Shown here piece after piece: positions 10,136 through 22,500 of a stretch of 64,000 bases of DNA. How positions within the stretch are numbered: position 1 is the stretch's first letter; each line of letters opens with the position of its first letter. Origin of the DNA: Clytia hemisphaerica (lineage: Eukaryota > Cnidaria > Hydrozoa > Leptothecata > Clytiidae); assembly GCA_902728285.1 (NCBI GenBank), contig CACVBU010000947.1, positions 23,427-87,426 on the forward strand, read 5' to 3'. The position numbers and the translations under genes are program-made. Below the pieces are notes generated by a model. That model had not been told where the DNA came from and did no database searches. It saw only the letters and a program-made list of their open reading frames with translations.

Positions 10136-12465
10136 CTAAAAACTTAATGCTCGAGAAAAAAACCCTTCTTGGAAAATCTAGCGTTTGTCTTAAAGAGTAC
10201 CTCAAAAGAACTTTCAAAAGTGATTTTGGGACATCTTTTGGAAGAATTCAATAGCCTGTGTCAAAATTATTTGATCACGTGGTCAAAAGGTGAGTAAAAC
10301 CATGAACATATAAACGACTGGACATCCATCTCCTTTGTCTTTTTGTAGAAAAGGCTGCTAGCTTCGTTGCCGCCTCGTTAAAAGCATAAAATGAAACAAT
10401 AGATTTTGATGATATACCACTTGGGAGTACCTTGCTAACAACGTCAAAACTTCGACAAAAGTCTCTGTTGTTCTACTCTTCTCAAGTCTTTTATCTATAT
10501 CATAACAAAGATAACAGAGGCAAAATCATCGTCAGCTTGTCAAAACTCCGACTAATATTTCTAAATTTTGACTTAAAAGTGTCTAATAATTTTAGAGAGT
10601 GTCGCATTCTAATTTCGATATTCTTATGACACAGGCTCTAAACTTTGGCAAGCTATTTTTTTCAAGTCATAAAAAAAGTTATTGGAGTGACAAAAGGGAT
10701 TCAAAAGTATACACGCAGTTGAAATTCTGCATTTTAGAGTTGAAAATGTTGATAAAATATATTACAAACTTGTGAAAAAATCCGAAAATAATTTTTTTGT
10801 ACATTAGGAGTAATGTTCAAGCTCTATCAATCCTTTTACCTAAATAATTCAAAGAAATAAAATTATGACGGAATATTGTCGGATTTTTCATACCAATTTT
10901 GAAATACAGGCGGCAACGAAGCTCGCTTCAAAGAGACAATAAAAGATAGATGTCCAGTCGTTTATATGTTCATGGTAAAACGAACCAGTTAATCTACAGC
11001 TTGACTCATTCTAATTCGAATCTCTATTATTCGAATCTTTCTGTAATTATGTACAGGCTGGAAAGAGGTTTAAATTACTCTCTGCAATTTGAATCTTTCT
11101 CCAATTCCATAATAAAGTTTTTGGACCCTTGAAGATCGAATTAGAGAGAGTCAACTGTACTTTGATAGGATAACGATTAGAATTAAACAAAAAGCAAAAT
11201 GCTTAAAATTGAATTCAAATTACCTTTTTCCATAGGAAACCACTAGCACCTAAAAGTGCAAAAGCTGCTAACATTCCTGTGAGATTTCCCTCAAGGCCGA
11301 TTTTGATTTTGTCGTGGTAATGCAGAGCATTTATAGTTTGTATAAGTACAATGATCAAACCACAAAAAAAACCAACAACTTTGCATGCTCTCTTCTTATA
11401 AGTAAATGTCTTGAAATCTCCTTCTGATGGACAAACAAATTTTATTGGATCCTTTTCAATGCCGTGCAGAGTATTTGGTAAGTCTTTTTTGTCCAATGTT
11501 ATTGATTTATCGATTTTGGAAGCGTGTTCCAGGAATAAAGTACAAAAGATAAGTCTGTAATCTACAACCAGACTGGTATAGACTCCTGCAAAAAAACCGT
11601 GGGCGCGCTTCAATATTTCTTCAACACTTTTTTCATGTTGTCGATCATATGTTACTTTCATTGACTCTATCCAGAAGATAAAATTGATCAAGGATATTAT
11701 TTTGCAGTACCATGATGCACCTCGAAGTCTGTTTGGGTCTGTTTTGACCTTCATACGATTCAATCGATAATGGTAAAAAATGATTTGAACCAATTTCTGC
11801 ATTATAGCTGATGTGAAAAGCACAATATCCTTCCATTCTCCTTCTTTGCTGGCGGCAACAATGTAAACAATCTCCATCCCACAAACAGTGAAAGTTATTA
11901 AGCGCAATGGTAATATATATGAACTGTTCTCTTTAGTTTCAGGCAGTTCTGGTAAAGACAAGAAGGTTACAATTTTTCTTGTAATACAGCAACAATTTAA
12001 GCACGAAAGTATGCTGCTCTTTATGCTTTTCATACAGGAACAGCATTCTTTACAGCTTAAACAACCTTCTGAGTTATTTTCTTCATTCTCCGTTGGTTCC
12101 GGCAATTCGTCAAAATTTTCTTCATTCTCCGTTGGTTCCGGTTCCTCAAAATATGACCAATGTCCGATAATTGTGAAAATTATTGATACTGATAGTAGAA
12201 TAATGATACAAGTAAAGTAAACATCATCACTTTGATAGAGTATGGTTCCCCAGAATGATGTTAAACCGATCGAAATGAAGATTATTCCGGTACGTTGAAG
12301 ATTCAAACATGAAATTTTCTCGATACGACAGTAACAACAAGCAATAACCATTAGGATACCTATCATAACTAAAGAGATAGATGAAAAGATAGTTGCTAGC
12401 TTCTCATTCACGCTTGTATCAAACGGAAAAGCCGTTGTATTAGTAGCCTTGGTAGGATTCATCAT
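9410..12465 (-). CDS. Otopetrin-like proton channel, two exons, about 655 aa
   Basis: Exon 1 is 12465-11224 and exon 2 is about 10135-9410. The donor is AAG|GTAATT and the acceptor TTTAG|CAG, both phase 0. The protein has about 12 hydrophobic segments: roughly nine in exon 1 (for example residues 25-44, 58-77, 83-102) and three or four in exon 2. Family-like motifs are a segment SWYCKIISLINFIFWIES, resembling the H-x-x-x-TN-x-x-x-W stretch of otopetrins, and a final segment LLRVVGSPMGMAFTGH, resembling their R-x-x-x-P-x-x-x-x-x-x-x-H end. Otopetrins are plasma-membrane proton channels of about 570-700 aa, so the length fits. Unusual features are a duplicated acidic PEPTENEEN (residues 109-117 and 122-130) followed by a Cys-rich stretch (135-160) in the loop after segment 3. 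The stop codon overlaps a possible AATAAA signal. The family call rests on motif and topology, not alignment. Confidence 0.7.
10301..10974. mobile_element. 674-bp MITE in the otopetrin-like gene intron, 7-bp TSD
   Basis: The ends CATGAACATATAAACGACTG and CAGTCGTTTATATGTTCATG are exact inverses, and the inverted repeat continues with gaps for about 75 bp (inner motif CGTTGCCGCC / GGCGGCAACG). Both sides are flanked by GTAAAAC (10294-10300 and 10975-10981), a 7-bp target-site duplication. No transposase is encoded. Confidence 0.85.
11224..12465 (-). CDS. Otopetrin-like gene, exon 1 (N-terminal 414 codons)
   Basis: It starts at an ATG followed by a short Thr-rich N-terminus without a signal peptide; the first membrane segment begins near residue 24. 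It ends with codons for GFLWKK at the donor GTAATT. The intron that follows holds a 674-bp MITE. The start codon is the first in-frame Met (Met-Met), and the upstream sequence toward 12.5 kb shows no obvious coding extension. Confidence 0.7.
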
Positions 12466-14712
12466 GTAGTTGTCTTTTTGCTTTGCTAAACACCCTGGTA
12501 TAGATTTATTGCTTTTAAACGCAAGGCCTATTTATATACTTTTTTTCAAAGTCTCTTTCTAAGAAATACTTGATTGGGCATGTTCGATGGGCAATGTCAG
12601 TTTATAACTCTTCTGGCATCAGGCAGGAATAAATTTTGTTATTGATATCACTGACGTCATTTCATTTTTGTAGACAACGAAAAAATTTGACCTTTATCGT
12701 TGGAGAAAAAGGAAAGAAAGGATTTCTGAACATTTTGTTTCTTAGTATTTGTTTTGACAAGAATCAGGCACGAATTTCAAGTTTCGTTTTCAAGTTTCAC
12801 GCATAGTGAATACTCGGGAGAGGGGGTGGGGATACTCGATTCAAAGACGAAGATTAGGCCGTCGAAATCGGACCCTTACATTAAAATGGTTTTCTAAGGT
12901 CATGTTTCAAACCTAAGAAAGAAAAATTAAAATAAAATAGCCGCATTCTTTTTCACCGTTCAACAAAACTAAGAAAGAATATGGTCGAGTATCTATCGGT
13001 CATAGTGCCGAACCTTAGCATCCGTAATATTTTTTTCTAGGACTGAAATATATCAATTTTTTTCGAAAGTTGAATGCATTTGATATTATTTTTGCGAGAG
13101 TGTCCGCTGTTAAGATCTGGGAAAAAGTTTTATTGGAAAAAAGATAGACGTTATACCAAAGCTTTATTTCATAATCAGCGGAAGTGATAAATCTCATAAA
13201 ATGAAATTCTGAAAAGGTATACTCCTGGGAGGTACTATGTTTGAGAGGGGACGGGTATGTTTGAGCCAAAAATCGAAAATCGACCCTTAGAGAGAGGAAA
13301 TATTGACGTTTTGGGACCCTTAGAGAAGCTTTTCTCTAAATTTTTGTCGATTTTCACTCAAATTTTACCAAAATTTTTGAAAATCACGACCCTTTGACGT
13401 TTGAGAGAGGAGATTTAGCAAAAACTTTGCAGTTTTCAATTTAGTAATAAAAGCTCAAAATTATATTTGAAAAAATCTATAAATAAGCGTATAAAATGCG
13501 TTTGTTGTAGACAGTGAAAAATATTATTGAAATGGTGGAGTAGTGAGAAAAGGAAACGCAAAGATGATGATGGTGCTGAAAACTGACATAAAGTCAAAGA
13601 ACCCCCTTCCCCACTGGACGGTACGGGTATTTGCCTTTGAACCTTCAGAGTCCCTCTAAGGGTCCTATAAACCACAATATCTAAAAAGGCCCAAATTTTA
13701 GAAGTAGATTCCAAGCAATGGTCCCAAAATTCACAAAGTTCACAACATATTTCAGCTTTTAGATTTTAGACCCTAAAATTTCCAATTTTCAAAAATAGGT
13801 AATAATTTTATATAAGAACATAAGACTTTTGGTGGCCAAATGTAAAGGATAAGTTAAGAACATTTTAAAGGCTTTGCAGACCCTAAAACACCTAATTTCT
13901 TAAGAAAATGGACAAAAATACTCACACGGAAATGGTGAAAATAAGAGAACATGTTAAGAAAATTTAGCCTTGAACTCAAAAAGTCGTCCGAAGGCTTCAA
14001 AGATTTTGGATGTTCTTATAAAAAATTGGCCAAAATATAATGCTTTTTTACCATCCCCACTGAATTTTCTGACTTGAAAACAAAAGAATTGAAACCCCCA
14101 TTCATAAAAAATATGAGAATATCAATCCCCATCGAATTTCAGTCCGTTATTGTTATCCCCACTGTCTGAAAAAATCCTACTGGATGGTGAAGGATGCATA
14201 CAACTTCTCAAAAAATACCGGTAAAAGGCTGAAAATAAAAACCCCCTCAGAGCATTTTAAGATTTAAAACCTAGAAAGTTAAGAAAATCCAGAGCCTTTG
14301 AAGTTCTTATAAATAAACGCATATCAGATATGTATGAATAGACTATGAATAAATTGCTCCCCTTATTAATTAATCAAACATTATAAAAGACAAAATAACC
14401 AGCTCCTAGATACAATGTATGGCTTTTTTCATATCAATGTTTGAATTTCTAATATGATTCACTCGTAACTTAGAGTAACAGAAAGTGAAAAAAGAACACT
14501 TTGTGGCTTAAGACATTGCAATTGCGAAGAAGAATCGAAGAATCTACAACATTCTTTTTTCTTATCAAAGATATTTTTGTTTTTTTATAACGTAGAAATT
14601 AGGTGGGCCTTATATGCTGCTAACAAAGCAGAGTGAACAAAAAATCTCTCATAATTTGTGCTCGTACAGCGCTGGATAAGAGAGATTGGTTTGCTTCATT
14701 GGTTAAAAAATA
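12466..14712. promoter_or_regulatory. Intergenic region between two head-to-head genes
   Basis: This lies between the otopetrin-like start (minus) and the NACHT-WD40 start (plus), so both promoters should be here. I see no convincing TATA box. The region has runs of repeated phrases such as GACCCTTAGAGAGAGG (about 13280 and 13390), CCCTCTAAGGGTC (about 13650) and several GTTCTTATAAAAA phrases near 14.0 kb, which mark old repeats. No coding sequence was recognised. Confidence 0.4.
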
Positions 14713-14966
14713 CACGTTTTTTTTTTATAAGAACGTCAAAAATTTTCGAGGCCTTCGGATGTTCTTAGTTTTTTGGATTTGAAGCCTAAAAATGTTCTTA
14801 AAATGTTCTTATTTTGAGCATTTTTTGAGCATTTTGATGTAATTTCTTAAGAAATTGCATGTTTTTAAGTCTCCAAAGCCTTAGTATGTTCTTAGAATGT
14901 TCTTAAATTTTTGGGCCTCGAAGCCTTATGTTCTTATATAGTTTGTTCTTATAAAAAAAAAACGTG
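14713..14966. mobile_element. 254-bp MITE with CACGTTTTTT ends, TA duplication
   Basis: The ends CACGTTTTTTTTTTATAAGA and TCTTATAAAAAAAAAACGTG are exact inverses and are flanked by TA on both sides. The interior carries repeats of ATGTTCTTA-type phrases. It lies about 160 bp upstream of the NACHT-WD40 start codon, inside the likely promoter or 5' UTR. A sister copy is at 20214-20473 and degraded relatives are near 15.3-15.6 and 42.06-42.26 kb. Confidence 0.8.
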
Positions 14967-15128
14967 TATGCTGTGTAAGCACCTAAGCAAATGGAAGGGG
15001 GTACTATGAAATGGCGTCCTTTAAAATCATTTCAAATCATTGATGTTCAAATGTTGTATTTAGTTAGATACTTAACATAGACATCTATTGAAGAGATTAG
15101 ATATTTAATCACGAGTTCTTCTTGAAAA

Positions 15129-18100
15129 ATGGGTTCCATTGTTTCGAGTAATAAGAAGAAACCCCAGTCAGCACTTTTAAACCCTGGAGAAAGTCTTTCT
15201 GACAGGAGATTTACCAACACTGGACCTTCCACCAACAATCATCAACAAACAGGCGAAGAATTGACAGCTCCTGCTAATCAACCGGTACGCGTTTTTTTCG
15301 GAGAACATCCAAAATTTTTGAAGCCTTGTAACTGTTTTGAGTTTTAAGAGTTTTAAAGCTAGAAATGTTCTTAACTACATTTTATTTTTACTCTTTTGTG
15401 AGTTTCTTTTGTCCATTTATTTAAAGGAATTGGTTGTTTTAGAATCCACAAAGCCTTAAAATGTTCTCAACTTGTTCTTATTTCCCCCATTTTATGTATT
15501 TTTGTCCATTTTTCTAAGAAATTGGCGTTTTTAGAATCTGCAGAGCCTTTGGTGTGATAGCGATATATTTCAAAAGAAACATACATGTCGACCCTTGAAG
15601 CTTGAGGGGACTGGAATCTGGTTGGACGGGATTTTTTAACAAACTTGTTCCGAGTTGTCTGTGGGTCGTAAAAATGAATATGCTTATATATTTGCACCAT
15701 TTCACTGAAAAGCCTTCTGAACTCAAGAGATGAGTCTTTTTAAACGTTCTTCGTAGAACCTAGAGGGGACTAGTAAGTAAGTCTGCGACCCGGGGGGGGG
15801 GTACTTAGGCAAATGGAAGGTACGGTATGTGCCGCCCTTAAGGGTACCTTCTTTGGACTTCCAAAGTCCCGCTAAGGGTTGTAAAAATCAAAAAATCAAA
15901 TTTCAGTCCCACTAAAAGTCGGAAAATAGGAAAATTTCAACTTTTTACCCCCTAAAAGATCGAAATTTGGTCAAAATTGGTCGTCCCGCTAAGGATCGTA
16001 AAATTCCCATTTCGGAAATCTTTTGTTGTTTTTACTCCATAGACCCAGAATTTACAATCTTTCTTAAGCAGCTCACAAACCCACTCTACTCATGCTTTAA
16101 TGGTCAACAAGTGCAAAAGAAAATCTAGTTAATTTAACCCTACACGTTTCCTAGGTAGAAGAAATCTCATTGGACGAATGGTTATCTCAAAATTTGATTC
16201 ACCACGAAGCAATGAGAGAGAAAGTAAAAGAACGTCAAGTTGGAACTTGGATTGAAATCCGACTTTTCATTTCGTCCACTTTCATTGATACACATTCTGA
16301 AAGAGATATCTTGGTATGTAAACAAACTAATTTGAACAAATATGAAAATCTTGATCATATCTTAACGCTTCTCATACTAGGCTTTTTTCAGATGTTCAGA
16401 ACCAGGTTCAGGTTTTAGGTTCAGGTTCAGGTTTTTTCCTATGCAACCTATTTTCCTATACAACCAATCAACTTTTAATTTAACACCCTCTTCTCATGAC
16501 CCTGTAGGATTTTTTCAGCCAGTGGGGGTAAAAATAACGAATTGAAACTCGATGGGGATTGATATTCCCATAATTTTTATGACCGGGGATTTAATTTCTT
16601 TTGTTTTTAAGTCAGTAAATTCAGTGGGGATGGAAAAATAGCATAATATTTTGCAGTGACGATTGGGTTTATTTTAGTTTATTCAGTGGAGCAAAACAAT
16701 TGGAGAATAATTTTTAATTTTTTTTCAGTAAGAAGGGTTCCCAGTGGTTTTGTGAGAAGGGGATGTAATCTAGTTGGTATATTTGAATGAAATTTGGCTC
16801 TCAAGATCCTCGTCATGGAAGCTTTAGCACATTTATCGATAAGAAACATTGATTTAATTTTGAACGAGCTAAATGAAAGTTTACACCTCCACGATTTCAG
16901 GAGCTATTAACATTATTATTCCAAACGAAAAAAAAACCCACCTCTTCTAGTACGAATCATTTGTTAGTTTTTTTAAGACATATAAACACTAGGACCACTT
17001 CATCAAATTAATGAGGTATAGGTATATGATATAATATACTCACAATAGAATCGGTACACCCGCTTTGGGCTATGCGTTCTTAGTTACCCTGAGTATCCAA
17101 TAATAGAAATTTTAGTCGCGCATGTGTCAATGTAATCACTGTAGAAAATATCAAAGATGAAGAGCAAATATTACCACATTAATGTCTAGCAGACTGTATC
17201 AGTATGCAATTTACTATTTAAGAATTCCCCAGAAACCTCCAAGTGTAAGTGAAATGAGTTTCTTTCAAAAGAAATATTTTACATTATCCCCAAATGTATA
17301 ATAGTAATTACTAAACTTTTAATTATGGAAATGTCACTTTAATTGAATCGATATAATAGACAGACTTTATGTTATGATTCTCTATCATTGATGACATTTT
17401 TGAGTTGTGTTTTCAACGACGGGAATGAAAATATCAACTTTGAACTTAATCAAAGATCTTGGATGGTCGTCATGGTTACTTTTCTCTACGTTGATTGCGC
17501 GCTGAATAGAATATGGATTGGTCGGCACAGCGTCGACATATGATTTCGACCTGTGCTTTTCACGGTAGTTCTTACTCGCAAATCACAAGTTTTACAACTG
17601 TTTTCCAAAGGTACAACGTGTTATTCCAAGCATCAATCGAAAATTAACTTCCAAATTCATTCGAGTTATACCAGTTGATCTTCGATGGGGAGTTTTAGCT
17701 GACGAGAGCAAAAATTGCGAAGAAATCCAAAAAACTTGTTTGAATCAGATTGATAAATGTCGAGACAATGTCCTGTACATGCCATGGTTTTTAGGACTTC
17801 GAACAGATCGATATGGTTGGGTGCAGGATAACTATTTACCAGAAAATGGTTTTGAACAGCCTCAGTAAGTAGAGCATGACCCTTGCTAAAAGAAAATTAT
17901 TTTTTCTCTTTATTGAGCCTTTGCGAAATCTGATTTATAGTGTTTTCCTTCACCGCTCTTGTTAAACTACAAATTCCCTGTTGGGAATTTACGCATATTG
18001 GTAAAAACATAGGCTGCGTTTAGACCAACTGGCATTTGTAATTTGGCATTTGCTCATGAGGGATTCGATTTTAATAGCTTTTCCCTTGTATTTTCTGTCA

Positions 18101-19515
18101 TGGCATTTAAGGAATCGTCTTTTTAGAGTCATTACTGAAAAGGTGATTCGCTCAAGTCCAACTTTGACAGATCAAACAATGAAAAGCATGGAATTTCTCA
18201 AAAACTGCAGTCATTAAGACTGAAACTTTTTTGCCGTAGGGCTAGGCTATGGCAAATCTTGCAAATTTTACAATCTATAGAAAGAACTGAATAAAAAACG
18301 TGCAAGTACTTTAAAAAATCAAAAATGTCATTTTTTCTCTTTGTTTTGGTTCCTTTGTTTGATTTGAAATGCCAGAAAAGGGGATTCCTTTGCTCAAAAT
18401 GGCATTTCAAATGCCAACGAAATGCCAACACGCTNNNNNNNNNNTGTCATCTTGAATATAGTTCTTATAATTTTAATTTTGGCGAAAAACTATCGTATCC
18501 ATAAAATACCCCTAAAATATGTCCAAAATCAGTTCAAGTGTTCTATTGGGTAAAGATTCAAAGACATCTAGCAATTAAAAAACTTTTTGTGAAGATAAAT
18601 AAGAAAAAAATTTCAAAAATTATCTACCAATAATAAACTGACAATCTTGATGTTCTTATAAAGCTCGGAGACAGAGATAGAACAGCAACTAACTGAAAAG
18701 ACAATACGGTACATATTCTAGCCGCAGCTTTCTTATAGTATGGTAAAAACAAAGGTGGACTCTTTAGAGCAGAGCGTGACATGCACAGAATACCGTGTAC
18801 ATAACCGTTTAGCTTTCTCTGAAATCAACCTGTGAGGAATGACTATAAGAATTATATCGCGCACGTGACGGTGATATCAATTCTACTAATCCACCTTTTT
18901 CGAACTGAGCCGCCAATTGCCGCGCGAGATTTTTTTGTCCGTTTTATCCCACTAAAACCCTTCAAGTTCTTTTTTCTCACCTATAGACAATAGAAAAATG
19001 TGTCAAAATAGAAAAAAGGATTGGATCGAGTTTAGGGGGATGATTAAATAATTAAGTGACACGCGCCTGATCGCGCGACTACGGTCAAAAAGGTGTATTG
19101 TTTGTTCAGAGTAAACAAGGGATGGCGCATATGTTTGTTTCTGATACGATAATATCATGTCCATCATAAAATCACCACTACCAAAGCCGCTCGTTGAATC
19201 TCTAGATGTAAATGGAGTCGATATTTTATGCGGATGATAATTTAGGACTTTTAAATAGTCTTTCGATTACTTTCTTGAGGTCCACGGTCATCTGACTCTC
19301 TCAACTTCAGCAATGTCTAAGTCATTTACAACACTTCTTGATTTTGATTTTCAGATTATACGACTGGATTGAAAGATTTGACAGTTACGGCAAAAAAGTC
19401 AGCATCACATCTTTAGAAGCTATTCAAGCTTCACAGTCTGGCAAAATCAAACGCGAATCGCCCACTGTTTTTTTCTACAAAAGAAATATGATGGATTTAC
19501 CTAATGAGCCAAAAG
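15129..19515 (+). CDS. NACHT-WD40 gene, exons 1-4: myristoylation signal and N-terminal domain
   Basis: Exon 1 encodes 52 residues beginning MGSIVSSNKKK: Gly2, Ser6 and a following Lys cluster fit an N-myristoylation signal with a basic patch. Exon 2 brings WIEIRLFISSTFIDTHSERD, the N-terminal domain motif shared by NWD1/TEP1-type proteins. Exon 3 continues with DLRWGVL and MPWFLGLRTDRYGWV. Exon 4 begins LYDWIERFDSYGKK after a split Gln codon. Donors are GTACGC, GTATGT, GTAAGT and GTGAGT. Intron 3 contains the N gap (18435-18444) and a small MITE, so a lost exon there cannot be fully excluded, although the phases fit without one. Confidence 0.8.
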
Positions 19516-22500
19516 GTGAGTTTGATGGAAATATAATACATTTGCACTCTTATGTTTTCAGTTAAATAATGTCGTTAAATTTAGTTGCTTTTATCAAGTG
19601 GCTTAAAGGTTTTCTACGGGAATGAAAGGAGCTTATTTTAGGAAGCCTCTTCATGCTGAGTCAGACAAATTAAAGCTACTTTTTTACGCAACGATATCCT
19701 GCAAACTAGTGAAAGCATCGAAAGTTGTTTCGAGATGTGACCTCACATTCTATTGGTTTTGTAAACAAAAAAATAGCAAAGTTGATTTCGAGCAAATGAA
19801 TGTTTTGATTATAAGATAGAAAACGTTCTATTTGTTATAAACATAAAAACATTCGAAAGTATCAGTAAAAATCTCTTTGTTTGAGAAATGTTGTTTTTCT
19901 CATTGTATTTTCATTTTTTCAAAATCCTTTTCTAATCTTGGCGCACTTGTTTTTACTACATCAGCGTCATCATACCTTTCAATCAAAACAAAACCTTTAA
20001 GTGATTTTAACATCTATTGTGTACATGATATTAAAGATACGGTGAATCAATATCATATCCCTTATTGCAAACTTATTTAGACCCCCTGCTCATCCGTAAA
20101 ATGTGCCAAAGAAATCGTCTTCCCCAGTGAGAATATTTTCCACAAATGTTATCCCCAACGCTTTTATCCTCGTCACCACTGTAAAAACATCGAATTTTAC
20201 GAGTTATAAATGTCACGTTTTTTTTTTATAAGGAACCTTAACTTTGCTCTGAGCCTGGAGTTCCTTATTTTTACAGAGAATTTCAGCCTCAAAGTTCCTT
20301 ATCGAGTTCCTTATTTACATAGCTGCTAAGTTTGGATAACCATCTCTTACTGTTCCTTAAAACTTGTTTTCTTATTCTCAGCCTGAGCAGTTCCTAAACA
20401 ATTCCTTATTTTTTTGGACCATTTTCAGCCTCGAGTTCCTTATAAACGTGTTCCTTATATAAAAAAAAACGTGTAATAAATCTTCCACTTAAGGGCTTAC
20501 ATACACTACACAATATATTGTCAGGCAATATATTGATAGCATATTGCTGAATGCCGGCAATATTTTGAAAAGGTATTGTCAGCTTGATTTGCAATATTCC
20601 AACAATATAGGGGAATTGTTTACAGAAAGAAAATTCATTTTTATTACGCACGGAGCGAGCGTAAGCGAGCGGAGTGCGACTCTTTTGGCAAACGCATGCG
20701 CGTAAGCAAAATTTACAAAATTTCAATGATATGCGGGTACTAAAAATGGAAATTCAGTCTTTTTTTTCACCTTTTTTTTCGTCTAGCCGCTATTCCACCA
20801 TGTTTAGCCTCTGGAATGTTTCAGCTTTGAAAATTTCGTGAAAATCAATCGTAAAAGGGGTTACGCACGGAGAACGAGTCTCGTGTTCGCAAAGCGAAAG
20901 GGATTCTATAGACGCCGGGTAGACGCCCCCGACGCCCCAAGCCCACTAGTTATGTAAGAAGAGGTGGTAGAGGCTATCAATCCGCTGCTCAAAAGAATAT
21001 CGTACTTTTTTTCCAAAAATCAAAAATCCCAATGAAATTCCGAAAATCTAAAATTTCATAAATCTAAATTAAAAACGGATCAAAACTCGAAATAATGCGA
21101 ATACTGTGATGATGACATAAATCTATTTACAGAAAGTTACAGGAAGCAACAAGTCCCGAGTTAAAAAAGGGAAAATAACTCGGATAGTTAAAGGAGGCAC
21201 AATTTCCCGAGTTAGAGAATCAAAAATAACTCGGAAAGCTAAAGGAAGTAAAAATTCACGAGTTACAAAATGAAAAATAACTCGGACAGTTAAAGGATCC
21301 AAAAATTCCAAAGTCAAAAAACGAAAAATAAAGTTAAAGGGAGCAAAATAAACCTATTTATGAAATGAAAAATCACGTTATAACTCGGAAATTCCGGGTC
21401 TCTAAAATTTCGAATGTTTTTGTTCGAAAATCTTGTTAGATTCGAACGTTAGATTCGAACAAAAACATTCCCGCTGAAAATATGCACATCAAAATAAATA
21501 AACATTTTTTCAGAGGCTTCAAAATAAATGCAGCAGCTTTTTCAGAGATGTGAAATTATCATTATACGTAGAAAAAGAAGATGTATTGTATTTTTTCGAT
21601 TGGGAAGAAATTCTTCATCATCGCATTTCTCTATAAGATTGATAACACTTTTTGATGTTTTTGTTTCGATGCATGGATGAGAGAAATTTGCATACTGATT
21701 TAAATAGCTATAAATGGTCTGAAACAACATTTTTGCCACAAAAACTAAATGGGGAACTTCTCAACTTTCAACTTTATTGTCAAGCTGTAAACGTGTCGAA
21801 TTTTCGAAGATGTTGAAGAATTGATGCTGAAAAGTCAAAGACACAGTTTTGTGGAGAATTGGCTGGAAGGAGACACGAGAGACCGTTTACAAAAATCCCT
21901 CGTTAATGGTTTAATCAAAGACATCGAATTTCCGTCATTTTGTTATGACAATTTTCTTGACAAGTATTAAAGAATTTCAAGCTTTTATGCATGCATTGTA
22001 TTGATAAAAAATCTGTTTGGTTTTCACGAACGAAAGTGCCAAAAGCTGAATTTATATGGGTTGTGTCATGTGTGTGTCGAGTAGTTTTGTAATAATTTCT
22101 TCATATTTCATCAGATTTAATTTCACTGACTTTTTGGAAAGAATAGAATAAGAGCTCATCAAAAAATAGTTTTTTTTAACGTTTTCCCGTTAGCAATATT
22201 TATTCCGAGAGTTCAGTTCTTTTCGACTGTTTTGTTTTGATTTTCTCACACCGCTTACCCGATTGTTAGCCAATTTTTATTTATTATCTCTTTTTTTTTT
22301 GATGACGTCATCAGCTGAAAATGGCTAAAGATTCAGCCAAATTTGAAAGTCCTACTCAAGCGTTATAAACTCTTCAATCTCATTCCCCATAAAATTCCCG
22401 ATAGAATGAGGGGTCAACGACCTTCCAACTCCTTTCCAATCTCACGTTATTGCATTTTTTTGTTTTGATGACGTCATCAACTGAAAATGGCTAAAAATTC

